The notes under the pieces were generated by a model, which worked only from the letters and a program-made list of their open reading frames with translations, searched no databases and was not told the DNA's origin. Both the position numbers and the translations under genes were made by a program. Below are positions 15,426 to 25,084 of a DNA stretch of 64,000 nt, piece by piece; position 1 is the first letter of the stretch, and every line of letters begins with the position of its first letter. The stretch lies in contig NZ_CP065053.1 of assembly GCF_015689335.1 (NCBI RefSeq), positions 5,766,001 through 5,830,000 of the forward strand, written 5' to 3'. The DNA is from Massilia antarctica (lineage in GTDB: Bacteria; Pseudomonadota; Gammaproteobacteria; Burkholderiales; Burkholderiaceae_D).

Positions 15426-15532
15426 TGAGGTGTCTGGAGAAGTGTCGAGGGGAATGCGCGGCGCGCCGCCGCGTTTGCGTGCCGATACCGGCTGCTGCGA
15501 CATTTCCATCATAATCGAATCATGCAAGCGGA

Positions 15533-15767
15533 TCAAGCCGGACAGACGGCAATTCTCCCAAACGCGCGGACGCAGGCGAAGCCGCCGTCGCCTGCTTTTT
15601 CCACCCGCATGCACAATGAAATGGCGCGTTCGTTGAGCAGAGCGACGAGCCAGCGCGACGGATAGCCCCGGTCCAACAGCAGCAAGTCCTTGCTTGAGAG
15701 TCGGTCCAGATGCTGGACCGACATCTGGCGCTCGCCGCACTTCTCGATGCCGTGCAGTGAGGTCTAC
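15533..15767 (-). mobile_element. IS4-type transposase remnant
   Basis: The minus strand encodes a fragment characteristic of IS4-type DDE transposases: IEKCGERQMSVQHLDRL, then DLLLLDRGYPSRWLVALLNE with the DRGYP catalytic-region motif, and CMRVEKAGDGGFACVRAF. The frame stops soon after and has a stop codon upstream (before TSLHGIEKC), so both ends are broken. No terminal inverted repeats or target duplication can be recognised. It lies directly upstream of arsC and marks the edge of a lower-GC accessory stretch. Confidence 0.7.
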
Positions 15768-15959
15768 GAGACCGAACTCATCCTTCTGCAACCCGGCAAC
15801 GCCTGCGTAGCGGCCAAATATCAACTACGTACCACTGGACCTGAGTTCTGACCGTCGCAAGCAGATATGCCATATTTTTTCTCGGTGCCGGCACCGGCCC
15901 GAACGGGGCACCAAGTGACGCCGGGTATTCCTCACCGCTGTGGCAATGCCAACGATCAC

Positions 15960-16544
15960 CTACCGCGTCAACCGTCCCGAGTGCTTCAGATCAAGAAAGA
16001 ATGAGCTGGCTAGATCTTCCACTCCTAACTTAGAATCCCCCTTCGGACCGGTTAAAAAGTAGGTTCGCTCAAATCCGCTGATCGGAACGACACCCTCGCG
16101 TTTGCCATTCTTTAACATGTACTTCAGATCGAAAAACTGTACGCGCAAAAAAATGGAAAACAGCCCGTCCTTGTCGGTCTCTTCTGCCAGGCTGAGGATC
16201 ACGGCGGCTTCAGCGTCCAATCCTGATGCGTGCAACGCCAGCTTTTCGCCCCGGGTGAACTTGGTGGCGGGGTCGTTGACATTGAGCGGCAGTTTGCCCT
16301 CCGCGACAAGCTTCGGCTGCAGCCGTTGCGAAAATGCCTGCGTCACGTTCTCGTTCAGCTTATTGAAGCCGACCGTGTCCGCATTGGCATCCAGATATGC
16401 TGCGCTCAATATGAGAATACGATTGTTTTTTAGTGTGATGTTGTCGTAGACAGGGGCGGCTGGCGTTCCGTCCTGAGCGAAAATCCCCGGGCAGCACAGG
16501 GGACCGGCGAAAACGAACGCAGCGAAGGCGCAAATGAACTTCAT
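15960..16544 (-). CDS. Exported hypothetical protein, 194 aa
   Basis: Starts MKFICAFAAFVFAGPLCCPGIFAQ, a convincing signal peptide with cleavage after about residue 24. The mature part has a regular soluble composition (ITLKNNRILILSAAYLDANAD, GEKLALHASGLDAEAAVILSLAEE, FLRVQFFDLKYMLKNG) and ends without a membrane segment. No family is recognised. It lies 14 nt downstream of another small exported protein on the same strand, so the two form an orphan exported pair. Base composition is lower in GC than that of the flanking genes. Confidence 0.7.
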   Translation of the reverse strand: MKFICAFAAFVFAGPLCCPGIFAQDGTPAAPVYDNITLKNNRILILSAAYLDANADTVGFNKLNENVTQAFSQRLQPKLVAEGKLPLNVNDPATKFTRGEKLALHASGLDAEAAVILSLAEETDKDGLFSIFLRVQFFDLKYMLKNGKREGVVPISGFERTYFLTGPKGDSKLGVEDLASSFFLDLKHSGRLTR

Positions 16545-16558
16545 TAGTAATTTCCTCG

Positions 16559-16849
16559 TTACTCTGCAATGTAAAGGTCATAGACAGTTTGTCGTACAGT
16601 GTCAGGACTCATATTTGGAGCGACATAGACTCCCTCCACATACTCTCTCAACCCGGATGCCTTTGGACCAGACTCTTTTTCAAGATTTTTCAGCGCCAGT
16701 AATTTAGGCACTCCCTTATCGCGCCCTACGGCGATTGCTGCGATAAGGTCAGCTCTACTGTTACGTAGCTTCTTCGGCAGTGCAAAAGTAAAGTCCGGCA
16801 GCAAAAAGATAGCGGAAAGAACGGCAAGCGATAATTTTCGACTTTTCAA
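16559..16849 (-). CDS. Exported hypothetical protein, 96 aa
   Basis: Starts MKSRKLSLAVLSAIFLLPDFTFA, a typical signal peptide, followed by about 73 residues including RADLIAAIAVGRDKGVPKLLAL and NMSPDTVRQTVYDLYIAE. No cysteines or membrane segments are present in the mature part. The family is not recognised. It is the first of two co-directional genes, and a purine-rich ribosome-binding site precedes it. Confidence 0.68.
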   Translation of the reverse strand: MKSRKLSLAVLSAIFLLPDFTFALPKKLRNSRADLIAAIAVGRDKGVPKLLALKNLEKESGPKASGLREYVEGVYVAPNMSPDTVRQTVYDLYIAE

Positions 16850-16956
16850 AGGGAAATTCCTCCAAACAATTTATATGGTTTCGCCTCGCCGCAAACGCCA
16901 TTTTCCTCACTTAGCGGTCTTATACCCGTGAACCTGCAATGCCGAGCTGCGCCCGT

Positions 16957-17232
16957 TTAATCATCAGATGGGTTGGTAAAGGTGACCACTTCGCGAAATT
17001 GGCCATTTGCCAGCGTCCAGATGTAGTGCTCCATTCCTTCCTCGTGGTCGGCATGGAAGATGCCGGCAATGTAGCGTGTGTCGTCGTCCCCGACGGAAAA
17101 TAATGACCTCGTTTAGTTCAACAGCCTTACCGCCGCCAACGTAGATGTGATCAGCACGGTGTCCATATCGAAAGCGGCAAAGATGCGCCGGATGTCAGGA
17201 TGGTCACTTAAACTAAGGATTGCTTTGCCCAT
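16957..17232 (-). pseudogene. Frameshifted hypothetical gene
   Basis: Three adjoining minus-strand segments in different frames join into one plausible protein. They are MGKAILSLSDHPDIRRIFAAF from ATG 17232, then ADHIYVGGGKAVELNEV, then FSVGDDDTRYIAGIFHADHE continuing to VVTFTNPSDD and a stop at 16957. Each segment ends in a stop or garbled composition when its own frame is continued. The best explanation is a small soluble gene with two frameshifts, either a true pseudogene or sequence errors. I do not recognise the family. From 17233 to 17408 I see no gene. Confidence 0.45.
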
Positions 17233-17408
17233 TAGAGTAACCATGATGCTTGCTTTGTCCCCTCGACTTCTCCACCAAAGGCATGCTGCCGCAGATAAGA
17301 GAATCGCACCGCGCACTGAAGGTCCGTGAGCGTTTCAGGTGGCGTTTTTTTGGTGTCACTTGAACACACCCCTTCTCGCCAAAAGCATACTTGAAGTGCC
17401 CGAAAAAT

Positions 17409-18023
17409 TTATCCGGCATCGAGCAGGCCCTGTTCGCGGATGAAGGCCACCACCGCCTCCACGCCTTCGCCGCTGCGCAGATTGGTGAAGATGAAGGGAC
17501 GCTCGCCGCGCTGGCGCCGCGCGTCGTGCGCCATGATGTCGAGATTGGCCCCCACATGCGGCGCCAGGTCGGTCTTGTTGATGATCAGCAGATCCGAACG
17601 GGTGATGCCCGGCCCGCCCTTGCGCGGTATTTTTTCGCCGCCGGCCACGTCGATCACGTACAGGGTCAGGTCCGACAGTTCGGGGCTGAAGGTCGCCGCC
17701 AGGTTGTCGCCGCCGGACTCGATCAGGATCAGGTCCAGGTCAGGAAAATCGGCCTGCATGCGCGCGATGGCTTCCAGGTTGATCGAGGCATCCTCGCGGA
17801 TCGCCGTGTGCGGGCAGCCGCCGGTTTCCACGCCCATCAGGCGCTCGGCCGGCAGCGCGCCGGCGCGCAGCAGGATCTCCATGTCTTCGCGGGTGTAGAT
17901 GTCATTGGTGATGACCGCCATGTCGAACTGGTCGCGCATGCTTTTGCACAGCATTTCGCACAGCGCCGTCTTGCCGGAACCAACCGGGCCGCCAATGCCG
18001 ACCCGCAGGGGATTTGATGTCAT
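17409..18023 (-). CDS. ureG: Urease accessory GTPase UreG
   Basis: A 204-residue SIMIBI-class GTPase. The P-loop is [13 protein letters not shown]; the metal-binding Cys-Pro-His motif is [22 protein letters not shown] is the guanine-specificity (NKxD) motif. UreG loads nickel into apo-urease with UreD/UreF and UreE, using GTP hydrolysis. ATG 18023 fits the family start ([17 protein letters not shown]) and follows a GGAAGAGAG ribosome-binding site; the longer frame overlaps ureF. Last gene of ureDABCEFG. Confidence 0.96.
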   Translation of the reverse strand: MTSNPLRVGIGGPVGSGKTALCEMLCKSMRDQFDMAVITNDIYTREDMEILLRAGALPAERLMGVETGGCPHTAIREDASINLEAIARMQADFPDLDLILIESGGDNLAATFSPELSDLTLYVIDVAGGEKIPRKGGPGITRSDLLIINKTDLAPHVGANLDIMAHDARRQRGERPFIFTNLRSGEGVEAVVAFIREQGLLDAG

Positions 18024-18046
18024 GCCGTGTCTCTCTTCCTTGAATA

Positions 18047-18712
18047 TCATGATCGGTACAATCTGCCGTGCTGCGCCTCGTGCCGCATCGACAGCATGGA
18101 CAGGCCGGGCGACCAGTTCGACATGGCGTCGTCGCCCAGGGTTTGCGCGTGGCGTGCCGCCTGTTCGATGAGCGGGCGCAGCGACAGCAGCATGCGCTGG
18201 CCCGCCACCTGCCCCAGCGGAACCGACTTGACGCACACCAGCACCTGGTTTTCAGCCCAGGAAAACAGCATCGCCAGCAGCGCTTCCTCGTGCGGAATGC
18301 CGAGCGCGTCGACCGCGCAGGCAAACGCGGTTGGCAACGCCACCTCCGGCCCCAGCGCCGCCACCTCGGCCACGCCCAGCTCCGCGATCAGGCGCGTGAG
18401 CGAATAACCCATCTGGATCGTTTCAGCGCGAAATTCCGCGCTGTCGCGCGAGGCCAGGAAACGCTCGCTCCACAAGGCCACGGAGGCGTCGTCATGCGCC
18501 TCGAAGGCCTTGAGCAGGCGCCAGAACAGGGGCGCATCCCATTGCGCGACGACGTCGTCCAAGTGGCGCGCGATCCATGCGCGGCCGCTGTCGGCGTCAT
18601 GGACCAGGCCCGCCTCCAGCGCCGCTTCCAGCCCTTGCGAATAGCTGTAGCCGCCGATCGGCAGCGCCGGGCTGGCAAACTGCAGCAGGTGCAGCAGCGC
18701 GCTTGCGTTCAT
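18047..18712 (-). CDS. ureF: Urease accessory protein UreF
   Basis: A 221-residue all-helical UreF. It shows the family opening [26 protein letters not shown] and the C-terminal region [14 protein letters not shown] that docks UreG. UreF bridges UreD and UreG in the nickel-insertion complex and gates GTP hydrolysis. Its ATG overlaps the ureE stop by 4 nt, so the two are translationally coupled. Confidence 0.96.
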   Translation of the reverse strand: MNASALLHLLQFASPALPIGGYSYSQGLEAALEAGLVHDADSGRAWIARHLDDVVAQWDAPLFWRLLKAFEAHDDASVALWSERFLASRDSAEFRAETIQMGYSLTRLIAELGVAEVAALGPEVALPTAFACAVDALGIPHEEALLAMLFSWAENQVLVCVKSVPLGQVAGQRMLLSLRPLIEQAARHAQTLGDDAMSNWSPGLSMLSMRHEAQHGRLYRS

Positions 18713-19221
18713 GCCGGCGCCGGGTCGCTGGGGCGGTGTATCTTCTGGCGCAGCGGCACCGGTGCCAGCAGATGGCCCTCATGCCCGTGGCTATGGCCCG
18801 CGCCGGAATACGCACCCGCCTCCGGCTCGAACGGCGCGTTTTCCTGCACCACGCGCGCGCCCAGGCCCTCCACCATCTCCCTGAGCACCGGGTCGACCCG
18901 GATGCGCAAGAAACCCTCGCCGATCTGCGCCTGCGTATGCCGGTTCCCCAGGTGAAAAGCGCAGCGCGCCATGATGAGCGGCGTGTCGCAACGGACCATA
19001 TAGGTCGGCTCGCCGGCGGCGACGATGCGCACCACGCGACCTTCGGCGCCGGTGAGCAGTTCGCCGTCGCGCAGCACCGTGCCGCGCACCATGAACAGCG
19101 CCACTTCGTCGCCTGAGGCGAGGCGCGCGCGCAGGCGGCATTTTTCGCGCTGGTCGTAGGCCAGCACCAGTTCATCGTCGATCCGTTCGGCGTGCGCCAG
19201 CTTGGTGTGCAGTGTCATCAT
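18709..19221 (-). CDS. ureE: Urease nickel metallochaperone UreE
   Basis: A 170-residue UreE with a beta-rich N-terminal domain (QREKCRLRARLASGDEVALF) and a ferredoxin-like metal-binding domain (AFHLGNRHTQAQIGEGFLRI) containing the conserved interface His of GNRH. A short His-rich tail (GHSHGHEGH) provides extra nickel sites. It delivers nickel to the UreDFG complex. It sits 11 nt after ureC and overlaps ureF. Confidence 0.95.
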   Translation of the reverse strand: MMTLHTKLAHAERIDDELVLAYDQREKCRLRARLASGDEVALFMVRGTVLRDGELLTGAEGRVVRIVAAGEPTYMVRCDTPLIMARCAFHLGNRHTQAQIGEGFLRIRVDPVLREMVEGLGARVVQENAPFEPEAGAYSGAGHSHGHEGHLLAPVPLRQKIHRPSDPAPA

Positions 19222-19232
19222 CGTAAAGCCTC

Positions 19233-20933
19233 TCAGAACAGAAAATAGCGCTGCGCCATCGGCAGCGCGGTCGCCGCCTCGCAGACCAGCAACTGGCCAT
19301 CGGCGCGCACTTCATAGGTTTCGGGATCGACTTCCATGCGCGGCGTGGCGCCGTTGTGGATCATGTCGCGCTTGCGCAGGTGGCGCATGCCGTGCACGGG
19401 GATCAGCGTTTTGGTCAAACCGAGTTGCGCGCCAATACCGGCGTCGTAGGCGGCCTGCGAGACAAAGGTAAATGACTTTTTCAGGCCGCCGCCAAAGGCG
19501 CCGAACATCATGCGGTAGTGCACCGGCTGCGGCGTGGGAATCGAGGCATTCGGGTCGCCCATCTGGGCCGCCGCGATCATGCCGCCCTTGAGGATCAGCG
19601 ACGGCTTGACGCCGAAAAAGGCCGGTTTCCAGAGCACGATGTCGGCGATCTTGCCCACTTCCAGCGAGCCGACCGCGTGCGACACGCCGTGCGTGATGGC
19701 CGGGTTGATGGTGTACTTGGCGATGTAGCGCTTGACCCGGAAGTTATCGCTGTGGGCCGAATCGGGAGCGAGCGCTCCGCGCTGCTGCTTCATCTTGTGG
19801 GCGGTCTGCCAGGTGCGCATGATCACCTCGCCCACCCGGCCCATCGCCTGCGAATCGGACGACATCATCGAGATGGCGCCCAGGTCGTGCAGGATATCCT
19901 CGGCGGCGATGGTCTCGCGCCGGATGCGCGACTCGGCGAAGGCCACGTCTTCCGCAATGGCCGGATCGAGGTGGTGGCACACCATCAGCATGTCCAGGTG
20001 CTCGTCGAGCGTGTTGACGGTGAACGGGCGGGTCGGGTTGGTCGACGACGGCAGCACGTTGTCCTGCCCGACGGCGGCGATGATGTCCGGCGCATGGCCG
20101 CCGCCCGCGCCTTCGGTATGGAAGGTGTGGATGGTGCGGTCCTTGAAGGCGGCCAGGGTGGTCTCCAGGAAGCCGCCTTCGTTGAGCGTGTCGGAATGCA
20201 GCGCCACCTGCACGTCCATGCGGTCGGCCACCGCCAGGCAGTTGTCGATGGCGGCCGGTGTGCTGCCCCAGTCCTCGTGCAGTTTCAGGCCGATGGCACC
20301 GGCCAGCACCTGTTCCTCCAGCGGACCTGGCAGGCTGACGTTCCCCTTGCCCATGAAGCCCAGGTTCATCGGAAAGGCATCGGCCGCGCCCAGCATCGCG
20401 TGCAGGTGCCACGGACCGGGGGTGCAGGTGGTGGCGGCGGTGCCGGTCGCCGGTCCGGTGCCGCCGCCGATCATGGTGGTGATCCCGCTCATCAGCGCTT
20501 CTTCGATCTGCTGCGGGCAAATGAAGTGAATATGGGTGTCGACCCCGCCGGCGGTGACGATCATGCCTTCTCCAGCGATGATTTCAGTGGCGCCGCCAAT
20601 GGCCATGGTCACACCGGGCTGCACGTCCGGATTGCCGGCCTTGCCGATGGCGGCAATCAGGCCGTTTTTCAGGCCGATATCGGCCTTGACGATGCCCCAG
20701 TGGTCGACGATGACGGCATTGGTGATGACGGTATCCATCACGTCGGCGTGCAGGCGCTGCGACTGGCCCATGCCGTCGCGGATGGTTTTGCCGCCGCCGA
20801 ACTTGACTTCCTCTCCATACATGGCGTAATCGCGCTCGATTTCGATGAACAGGTCGGTATCGGCGAGGCGGATGCGGTCGCCCGTTGTGGGGCCGAACAT
20901 GTCGGCGTAGGCGCGGCGGCTGATCGAGGGCAT
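19233..20933 (-). CDS. ureC: Urease alpha subunit UreC
   Basis: A 566-residue catalytic subunit of full family length. It shows the N-terminal [20 protein letters not shown], the metal His pair in [12 protein letters not shown], the carbamylated Lys region [12 protein letters not shown], the flap region MVCHHLDP, and the [18 protein letters not shown] segment. Hydrolyses urea to ammonia and carbamate with a di-nickel centre in the cytoplasm. It follows ureB with 1 nt between stop and ATG and is the core of the cluster. No defect is visible in the catalytic motifs I can read. Confidence 0.97.
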   Translation of the reverse strand: MPSISRRAYADMFGPTTGDRIRLADTDLFIEIERDYAMYGEEVKFGGGKTIRDGMGQSQRLHADVMDTVITNAVIVDHWGIVKADIGLKNGLIAAIGKAGNPDVQPGVTMAIGGATEIIAGEGMIVTAGGVDTHIHFICPQQIEEALMSGITTMIGGGTGPATGTAATTCTPGPWHLHAMLGAADAFPMNLGFMGKGNVSLPGPLEEQVLAGAIGLKLHEDWGSTPAAIDNCLAVADRMDVQVALHSDTLNEGGFLETTLAAFKDRTIHTFHTEGAGGGHAPDIIAAVGQDNVLPSSTNPTRPFTVNTLDEHLDMLMVCHHLDPAIAEDVAFAESRIRRETIAAEDILHDLGAISMMSSDSQAMGRVGEVIMRTWQTAHKMKQQRGALAPDSAHSDNFRVKRYIAKYTINPAITHGVSHAVGSLEVGKIADIVLWKPAFFGVKPSLILKGGMIAAAQMGDPNASIPTPQPVHYRMMFGAFGGGLKKSFTFVSQAAYDAGIGAQLGLTKTLIPVHGMRHLRKRDMIHNGATPRMEVDPETYEVRADGQLLVCEAATALPMAQRYFLF

Positions 20934-20934
20934 G

Positions 20935-21264
20935 CTAGTTGCCTCCGTGCGGGGGCAGTTCGCCCATCACCATGCCATTGAAGCCGAAGACCATGCGCGC
21001 GCCGCCGAGCGCCACCAGTTCCACGGTGCGCTGCTGGCCGGGCTCGAAGCGCACGGCGGTGCCGGAGGCGATATTGAGGCGCATGCCGAGCGCCGCACTG
21101 CGCTCGAACCGTAGCGCGATATTGACCTCGAAGAAGTGGAAGTGCGAGCCGACCTGGATCGGCCGGTCGCCGCTGTTTGCCACCACCACGGTGCGCGTGG
21201 CGCGGCCGGCGTTGAGTTCAATGTCGCCGTCGACCAGCAGGTATTCGCCGGGTATCATCGTCAT
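20935..21264 (-). CDS. ureB: Urease beta subunit UreB
   Basis: A 109-residue beta subunit: starts [20 protein letters not shown] and contains [16 protein letters not shown] and [16 protein letters not shown], the standard UreB core. A structural subunit with no catalytic residues of its own. The start at 21264 was chosen from the conserved MIPGEY opening; longer frames overlap ureA. It lies between ureA (8 nt gap) and ureC. Confidence 0.96.
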   Translation of the reverse strand: MTMIPGEYLLVDGDIELNAGRATRTVVVANSGDRPIQVGSHFHFFEVNIALRFERSAALGMRLNIASGTAVRFEPGQQRTVELVALGGARMVFGFNGMVMGELPPHGGN

Positions 21265-21272
21265 GTCGGCTC

Positions 21273-21575
21273 TCAGGGAATGGGGTTGTGGACGGTCACG
21301 AGCTTGCTGCCGTCCGGGAAAGTCGCCTCGACCTGGATATCCGGGATCATCTCGGCGATGCCGTCCATGACGTCGGCCCGGGTCAGGATGGCGGCGCCCT
21401 CGGACATCAGCTGCGCCACCGTCTTGCCGTCGCGCGCGCCCTCCATGATGGCCGCGCTGATCAGGGCCACGGCTTCCGGGTAATTGAGCTTGAGGCCGCG
21501 CGCCATGCGCCGTTCGGCCAGCAAGGCGGCGGTGAAGATCAGCAGCTTGTCTTTTTCGCGCGGGGTCAGGTCCAT
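21273..21575 (-). CDS. ureA: Urease gamma subunit UreA
   Basis: A 100-residue gamma subunit starting [23 protein letters not shown] and ending [15 protein letters not shown], both diagnostic of UreA. Separate ureA, ureB and ureC genes are the usual proteobacterial arrangement. ATG 21575 matches the family start; the open frame continues upstream without support. Confidence 0.97.
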   Translation of the reverse strand: MDLTPREKDKLLIFTAALLAERRMARGLKLNYPEAVALISAAIMEGARDGKTVAQLMSEGAAILTRADVMDGIAEMIPDIQVEATFPDGSKLVTVHNPIP

Positions 21576-21592
21576 GGGTCGTGTCCTCTTGT

Positions 21593-22432
21593 CTAGGTAT
21601 TCCAGATGCGCGGCAGCGGCGCGGCGCACCCGAGCAGGTGCGGGCGCAATAGCTGCCACACGCTGAAGATGGCGCGACGCGCGCTTTCGCTGTCGTTGCC
21701 CAGGTAGCGCGCGACAAACACCGATTTGATTTGCGTGATGCCGAGCGCCGGATCGAGCGCGCGCATTGTATCGATCAGCGCGCCGCCGGCCGGCTTGCCC
21801 ACGCCGACCAGGGTGGCGCAGACGCTGGCACCGTTCAGGCCCATGGGGCTGTGCATGGCGGCGCTACCGCCGCGCAGCGCGCCCTGCTCCCACCATAGCA
21901 GCTTGCCGCCACGGCGGATCTGGGTGTGCTGGCTGATGGTACCGCTGTCGAAAGTCTCGCCCGAGGCGCGCCGGCCGAAGCACAGGATGTCGCAGCCGAT
22001 GTAGCAGGCGTTTTCCGCCAGCTCGACCCGCTGTTCCAGCGCCACGTGGGCGCCGTTGAAGAAAATGGCTTCCTGCGGCATCCATTCGACGGCGGCAGCG
22101 GCGCCGGCTTCGATCAGCACATCCTGGCGCGAGACCTTGCCGTTGGCGCGATACCATTTGGCGGCGCCGGGCGAGGTGAGGAATGCGTGGGCCGCGCCGC
22201 CGGCATCGATGCGGACCGACAGCCGGTCGCCGCCCACCACGCCGCCGGGTGGATGCACGACGATGGCGTGGCAAATGCGCGGGCCTTCCGGATACAGCGG
22301 TTTTTGCACGCGCAGCGGCCCGCTGTGGACACGCTCCATCAAGCGCGTGGTGCCCGCATCGTCGGCGAAGCGCAGCCGCAGGCTGGCTTGCCATGCACTC
22401 TGGGTTGGATCGGTCTGTTGGCAATCTGGCAT
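21593..22432 (-). CDS. ureD: Urease accessory protein UreD
   Basis: About 279 residues. UreD motifs seen are [62 protein letters not shown] and [11 protein letters not shown]. It acts as the scaffold that binds apo-urease and channels nickel from UreFG. ATG 22432 gives an N-terminus slightly longer than typical. A candidate sigma-54 promoter would start transcription within 2-3 nt of this ATG, so the true start may be further inside or the transcript nearly leaderless. First gene of the ureDABCEFG operon. Confidence 0.92.
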   Translation of the reverse strand: MPDCQQTDPTQSAWQASLRLRFADDAGTTRLMERVHSGPLRVQKPLYPEGPRICHAIVVHPPGGVVGGDRLSVRIDAGGAAHAFLTSPGAAKWYRANGKVSRQDVLIEAGAAAAVEWMPQEAIFFNGAHVALEQRVELAENACYIGCDILCFGRRASGETFDSGTISQHTQIRRGGKLLWWEQGALRGGSAAMHSPMGLNGASVCATLVGVGKPAGGALIDTMRALDPALGITQIKSVFVARYLGNDSESARRAIFSVWQLLRPHLLGCAAPLPRIWNT

Positions 22433-22444
22433 ATCTGTCGAAAG

Positions 22445-22460
22445 AGCAGGATGCGTGCCA
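22445..22460 (-). promoter_or_regulatory. Candidate sigma-54 promoter of the urease operon
   Basis: On the minus strand TGGCACGCATCCTGCT matches the sigma-54 consensus TGGCACG-N4-TTGCW at all but one position, with the GG (-24) and GC (-12) correctly spaced. The predicted start is about 22434, almost at the annotated ureD ATG. Confidence 0.55.
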
Positions 22461-22530
22461 GCCTTGCATGGCACGTTCGCGGTGCGGCGCGCCCGCGGCA
22501 GGTGATCAGATGCACCGCCACGGCACACGC

Positions 22531-22545
22531 GCACCGGATTGGTGC
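22531..22545. promoter_or_regulatory. Candidate NtrC-binding site upstream of ureD
   Basis: GCACC-N5-GGTGC is an exact 5-5-5 inverted repeat matching the NtrC half-site pattern. It is centred about 104 nt upstream of the predicted sigma-54 start, a usual distance for an NtrC enhancer site. It would put urease under nitrogen-limitation control. Confidence 0.5.
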
Positions 22546-22558
22546 ATCAGGCATGCAA

Positions 22559-24328
22559 TCAGAACTTCACGCCCATCGACACCGACACCACATCGCGGTC
22601 GACCTGCGTATTGTAGACCCCACCCCACACCGGCAGGTACGCCACCTCGGCCACGTAGCGTTTCAGGTATTCCAGGCGCATGCCGATGTTCATGGCGCGG
22701 CGGCCCTGGCTGAGCAAAAAATCATGCGACCACCCTTTCACGTCGTGCTGCAGCTGCACCCACGCATGCAGGTTCAGCCCCGCCGCCACGTGCGCAGCGC
22801 GCGCGTCCAGGCGAATGCGGTAGGCGTAAGCGCTCGGGCTCACGTAGCCATCGGAACTGCACTGGCGCGCAGCGTCGCTGCTGGTGACCGCGCAGGCCCC
22901 GTTGACGGGACCATTGCCATACTGGTCGGCGCGGCCATAGCGCCGCACGGCGGGATCGGGCAGGCCGGCGACGTGCTTGACCACCACCTCGCCCACGGTG
23001 CTCAAGGCAATCCCCACCAGCAGCGGCCAGTCCTGCTGCACGCCGGCCTGCAGCTGGAAAGTGCGATAGCGGTCGTAGGCGTGAAACAGCGCGCCGGGCG
23101 CGAGCGCATCGACATCCTTGCGCAGCAAGGTGACAATGGCGGGATTGACAAACGCCGGCAGGGTGTCGCCGGGCGGCAGCTGGATCGGCTGATTGGCGCG
23201 GTAGGTCAGTTCCCCGAACACGCTCCCATGCGCGTGCCGGTGCGCCAAGGTCAGCGACGTCATGGCGATGCCGCCCACGTATTCCGTAAAGTAGCGCATG
23301 TTCTTGCCATCCGGGTCGCCCGCGATCAGGCCGGCGCCGGTCCGCTGCGCCTTGCGTGCGCCCGGCAGCGGGGTGCGGCTGCTGTAGCGCGCATGGTACA
23401 GGCCCACATCGATCGCCAGCGGTACCGATGTCCAGGTCAGCGCGGCGCCGTACTGGCGCTCATCGACGGGATCAGGATTATCCATGCGCTTGACGAAAGC
23501 GCCGCGCGCCAGGCGTGTCCGGTCGCTGACGGGCATCGGTCCGGCGAAGGCCTGATCGCAGCCTTGCGCGACGTAGTCGGTAGTGGCCCAGAAGGTACCG
23601 CACAAATCCATCGCCGTTGGCCGGAAACGGGTCTGGTAAAAGCCTTCCACCCCCAGCCCCGCAGGCGACTCGGCGCGCGCGAACAGCATGGGCGCGGGAA
23701 CCACGGATTCCTGCGGCACCGCATCGGCGCGCCGGCGCGCAGGCAGGTCGACCGCGTTGATCGCCGCCAGGCCGCCCGGAAAACCGCCGCGCTCACCCCA
23801 GGACAAGGATTGCTGTCCCAGGCGAGCGAGCGTGCGCACGCCATCGGCCTGCGCGCTGTGCTGGACGAAGACGTCGCCCAGCGCCATACCGGAAAAACGC
23901 GACAGCCGCGCGGCGCCGGCGTCGTCGAGCGGCTGCCCGGCGGCGTAGCCGTTGATGCTGTTGCCCCAGGGGCGCGCATGGTCGCTCAGGGCGAAATCAT
24001 GCCAGGCCTTGATCCGTACCAGCGCGCGCAGGCCGCCCTCGCCGGCCTCCAGGTCGACATAGCCCTTGAGCGCGCGCGACACAACGTCGCCGCGCCGGAA
24101 ATTCAGGTTCGCGTCGTCGCTGTTCTGGCCCGCGCTGGCCACGCCGGTCAGGCCGACCGCCGCCGCGTTGTAGGGCACCAGCAAATCCGGCGCCGAGGCT
24201 TCGGTGCGAAAACTGGCGCCGAAACCGAGCCGCCCGCTCACCTTGGTGTCGAGCGCCCAGGCCGGGGAACCCGCCAGCGCGGCGACTGTGAAAGCGGCAT
24301 GAAAGTGCCGACGCCTGAAGCGGAGCAT
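22559..24328 (-). CDS. DUF1302 family outer-membrane protein
   Basis: About 589 residues with a signal peptide (RRRHFHAAFTVAALAGSPAWA). The mature protein is rich in alternating beta-strand segments and contains DUF1302 features: SDDANLNFRRGDVVSRALKG, GRQ-like LARLGQQSLSWGE, NAVDLPARRRADAVPQE, and a C-terminal aromatic residue (VSVSMGVKF) expected of an outer-membrane barrel. The family often accompanies steroid, lipid or hydrocarbon gene clusters, and sits near urease here without an obvious link. ATG 24328 is preferred because it gives a proper signal peptide; the frame itself opens at 24379. Confidence 0.8.
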   Translation of the reverse strand: MLRFRRRHFHAAFTVAALAGSPAWALDTKVSGRLGFGASFRTEASAPDLLVPYNAAAVGLTGVASAGQNSDDANLNFRRGDVVSRALKGYVDLEAGEGGLRALVRIKAWHDFALSDHARPWGNSINGYAAGQPLDDAGAARLSRFSGMALGDVFVQHSAQADGVRTLARLGQQSLSWGERGGFPGGLAAINAVDLPARRRADAVPQESVVPAPMLFARAESPAGLGVEGFYQTRFRPTAMDLCGTFWATTDYVAQGCDQAFAGPMPVSDRTRLARGAFVKRMDNPDPVDERQYGAALTWTSVPLAIDVGLYHARYSSRTPLPGARKAQRTGAGLIAGDPDGKNMRYFTEYVGGIAMTSLTLAHRHAHGSVFGELTYRANQPIQLPPGDTLPAFVNPAIVTLLRKDVDALAPGALFHAYDRYRTFQLQAGVQQDWPLLVGIALSTVGEVVVKHVAGLPDPAVRRYGRADQYGNGPVNGACAVTSSDAARQCSSDGYVSPSAYAYRIRLDARAAHVAAGLNLHAWVQLQHDVKGWSHDFLLSQGRRAMNIGMRLEYLKRYVAEVAYLPVWGGVYNTQVDRDVVSVSMGVKF

Positions 24329-24454
24329 GTGAGGTCCGTGGTAAGTTGGAGGAAGCCGTCGCGCCACGGAATAAATCACCGGTCGCGTCGATGTTTGTTA
24401 CTTTTGGTTACAAACACCAATTTACCACGGCCGATGACAGATTGTCACGAGTGC

Positions 24455-25042
24455 TCAGGCCCCCCAGACGTCCGCCTCGGTAAAGCCGAGTTCCGCGAAA
24501 TCGGGCGCCCGTTCGCCGCTCTCGCCACGGCTGTAGAATTCATCGAGCTGCGGCGGCTCGATGCCGGTCCCGGAGAGCATCGCATGGACTTGGCCGCGGT
24601 GGTGGATCTGGTGCTGGGACAGGTGCGCCAGCAGGCGCGCGGGCGTGTCGAGTTTGAGGCCGTCGTCGCGCAGGATGCCGACGTCGCGCGCGAGCGTGGC
24701 CTCGTCGAGCTGGCGGCAATAGGCGATCAGGCGCTGGTCGCAGGCTTTTTGCGCGGCCCACAAGGCGGCGCAGGTGGCAAAGGGTTCCTCCGGCTCGAAG
24801 AAGGCTGCGCAGTAGTCGGGATGGGGCTCGTCGCCGCGCGCCGCGCGTTGCATGGCGTCGATGTAGAACCAGTCGACCGTCAGGTTGTGATTGAGGGTCA
24901 TTTTGATCGACGGGAAAAAGCTGGTGCGCGTGGCCAGTTCAAACTCGTCCTGAGACAGCGCGGCGCAGGCGCGCAGCAGGCGGTGATTGGCCCAGGCGTT
25001 GTTGTAGGCCTGGGCGATCAGGTAGCGCAAGAATTGGTGCAT
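24455..25042 (-). CDS. DinB family protein
   Basis: A 195-residue four-helix-bundle DinB protein. Candidate metal His residues are in MTLNHNLTVDWFYID and HLSQHQIHHRGQVHAML, the latter being the strongest DinB signature. Family members include thiol-dependent transferases and damage-inducible proteins; the reaction here is unknown. It lies 42 nt after the oxygenase gene on the same strand. Confidence 0.88.
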   Translation of the reverse strand: MHQFLRYLIAQAYNNAWANHRLLRACAALSQDEFELATRTSFFPSIKMTLNHNLTVDWFYIDAMQRAARGDEPHPDYCAAFFEPEEPFATCAALWAAQKACDQRLIAYCRQLDEATLARDVGILRDDGLKLDTPARLLAHLSQHQIHHRGQVHAMLSGTGIEPPQLDEFYSRGESGERAPDFAELGFTEADVWGA

Positions 25043-25084
25043 GGTTTGACGGTGTGAAGTGGATGAGGGAAGAAAAATACCTAA

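Noticed and set aside
21926..25057. A 1043-codon plus-strand frame antisense to ureD, the DUF1302 gene and the DinB gene
   Set aside because: It spans several well-supported genes on the other strand and has His/Arg/Gln-rich shadow composition.
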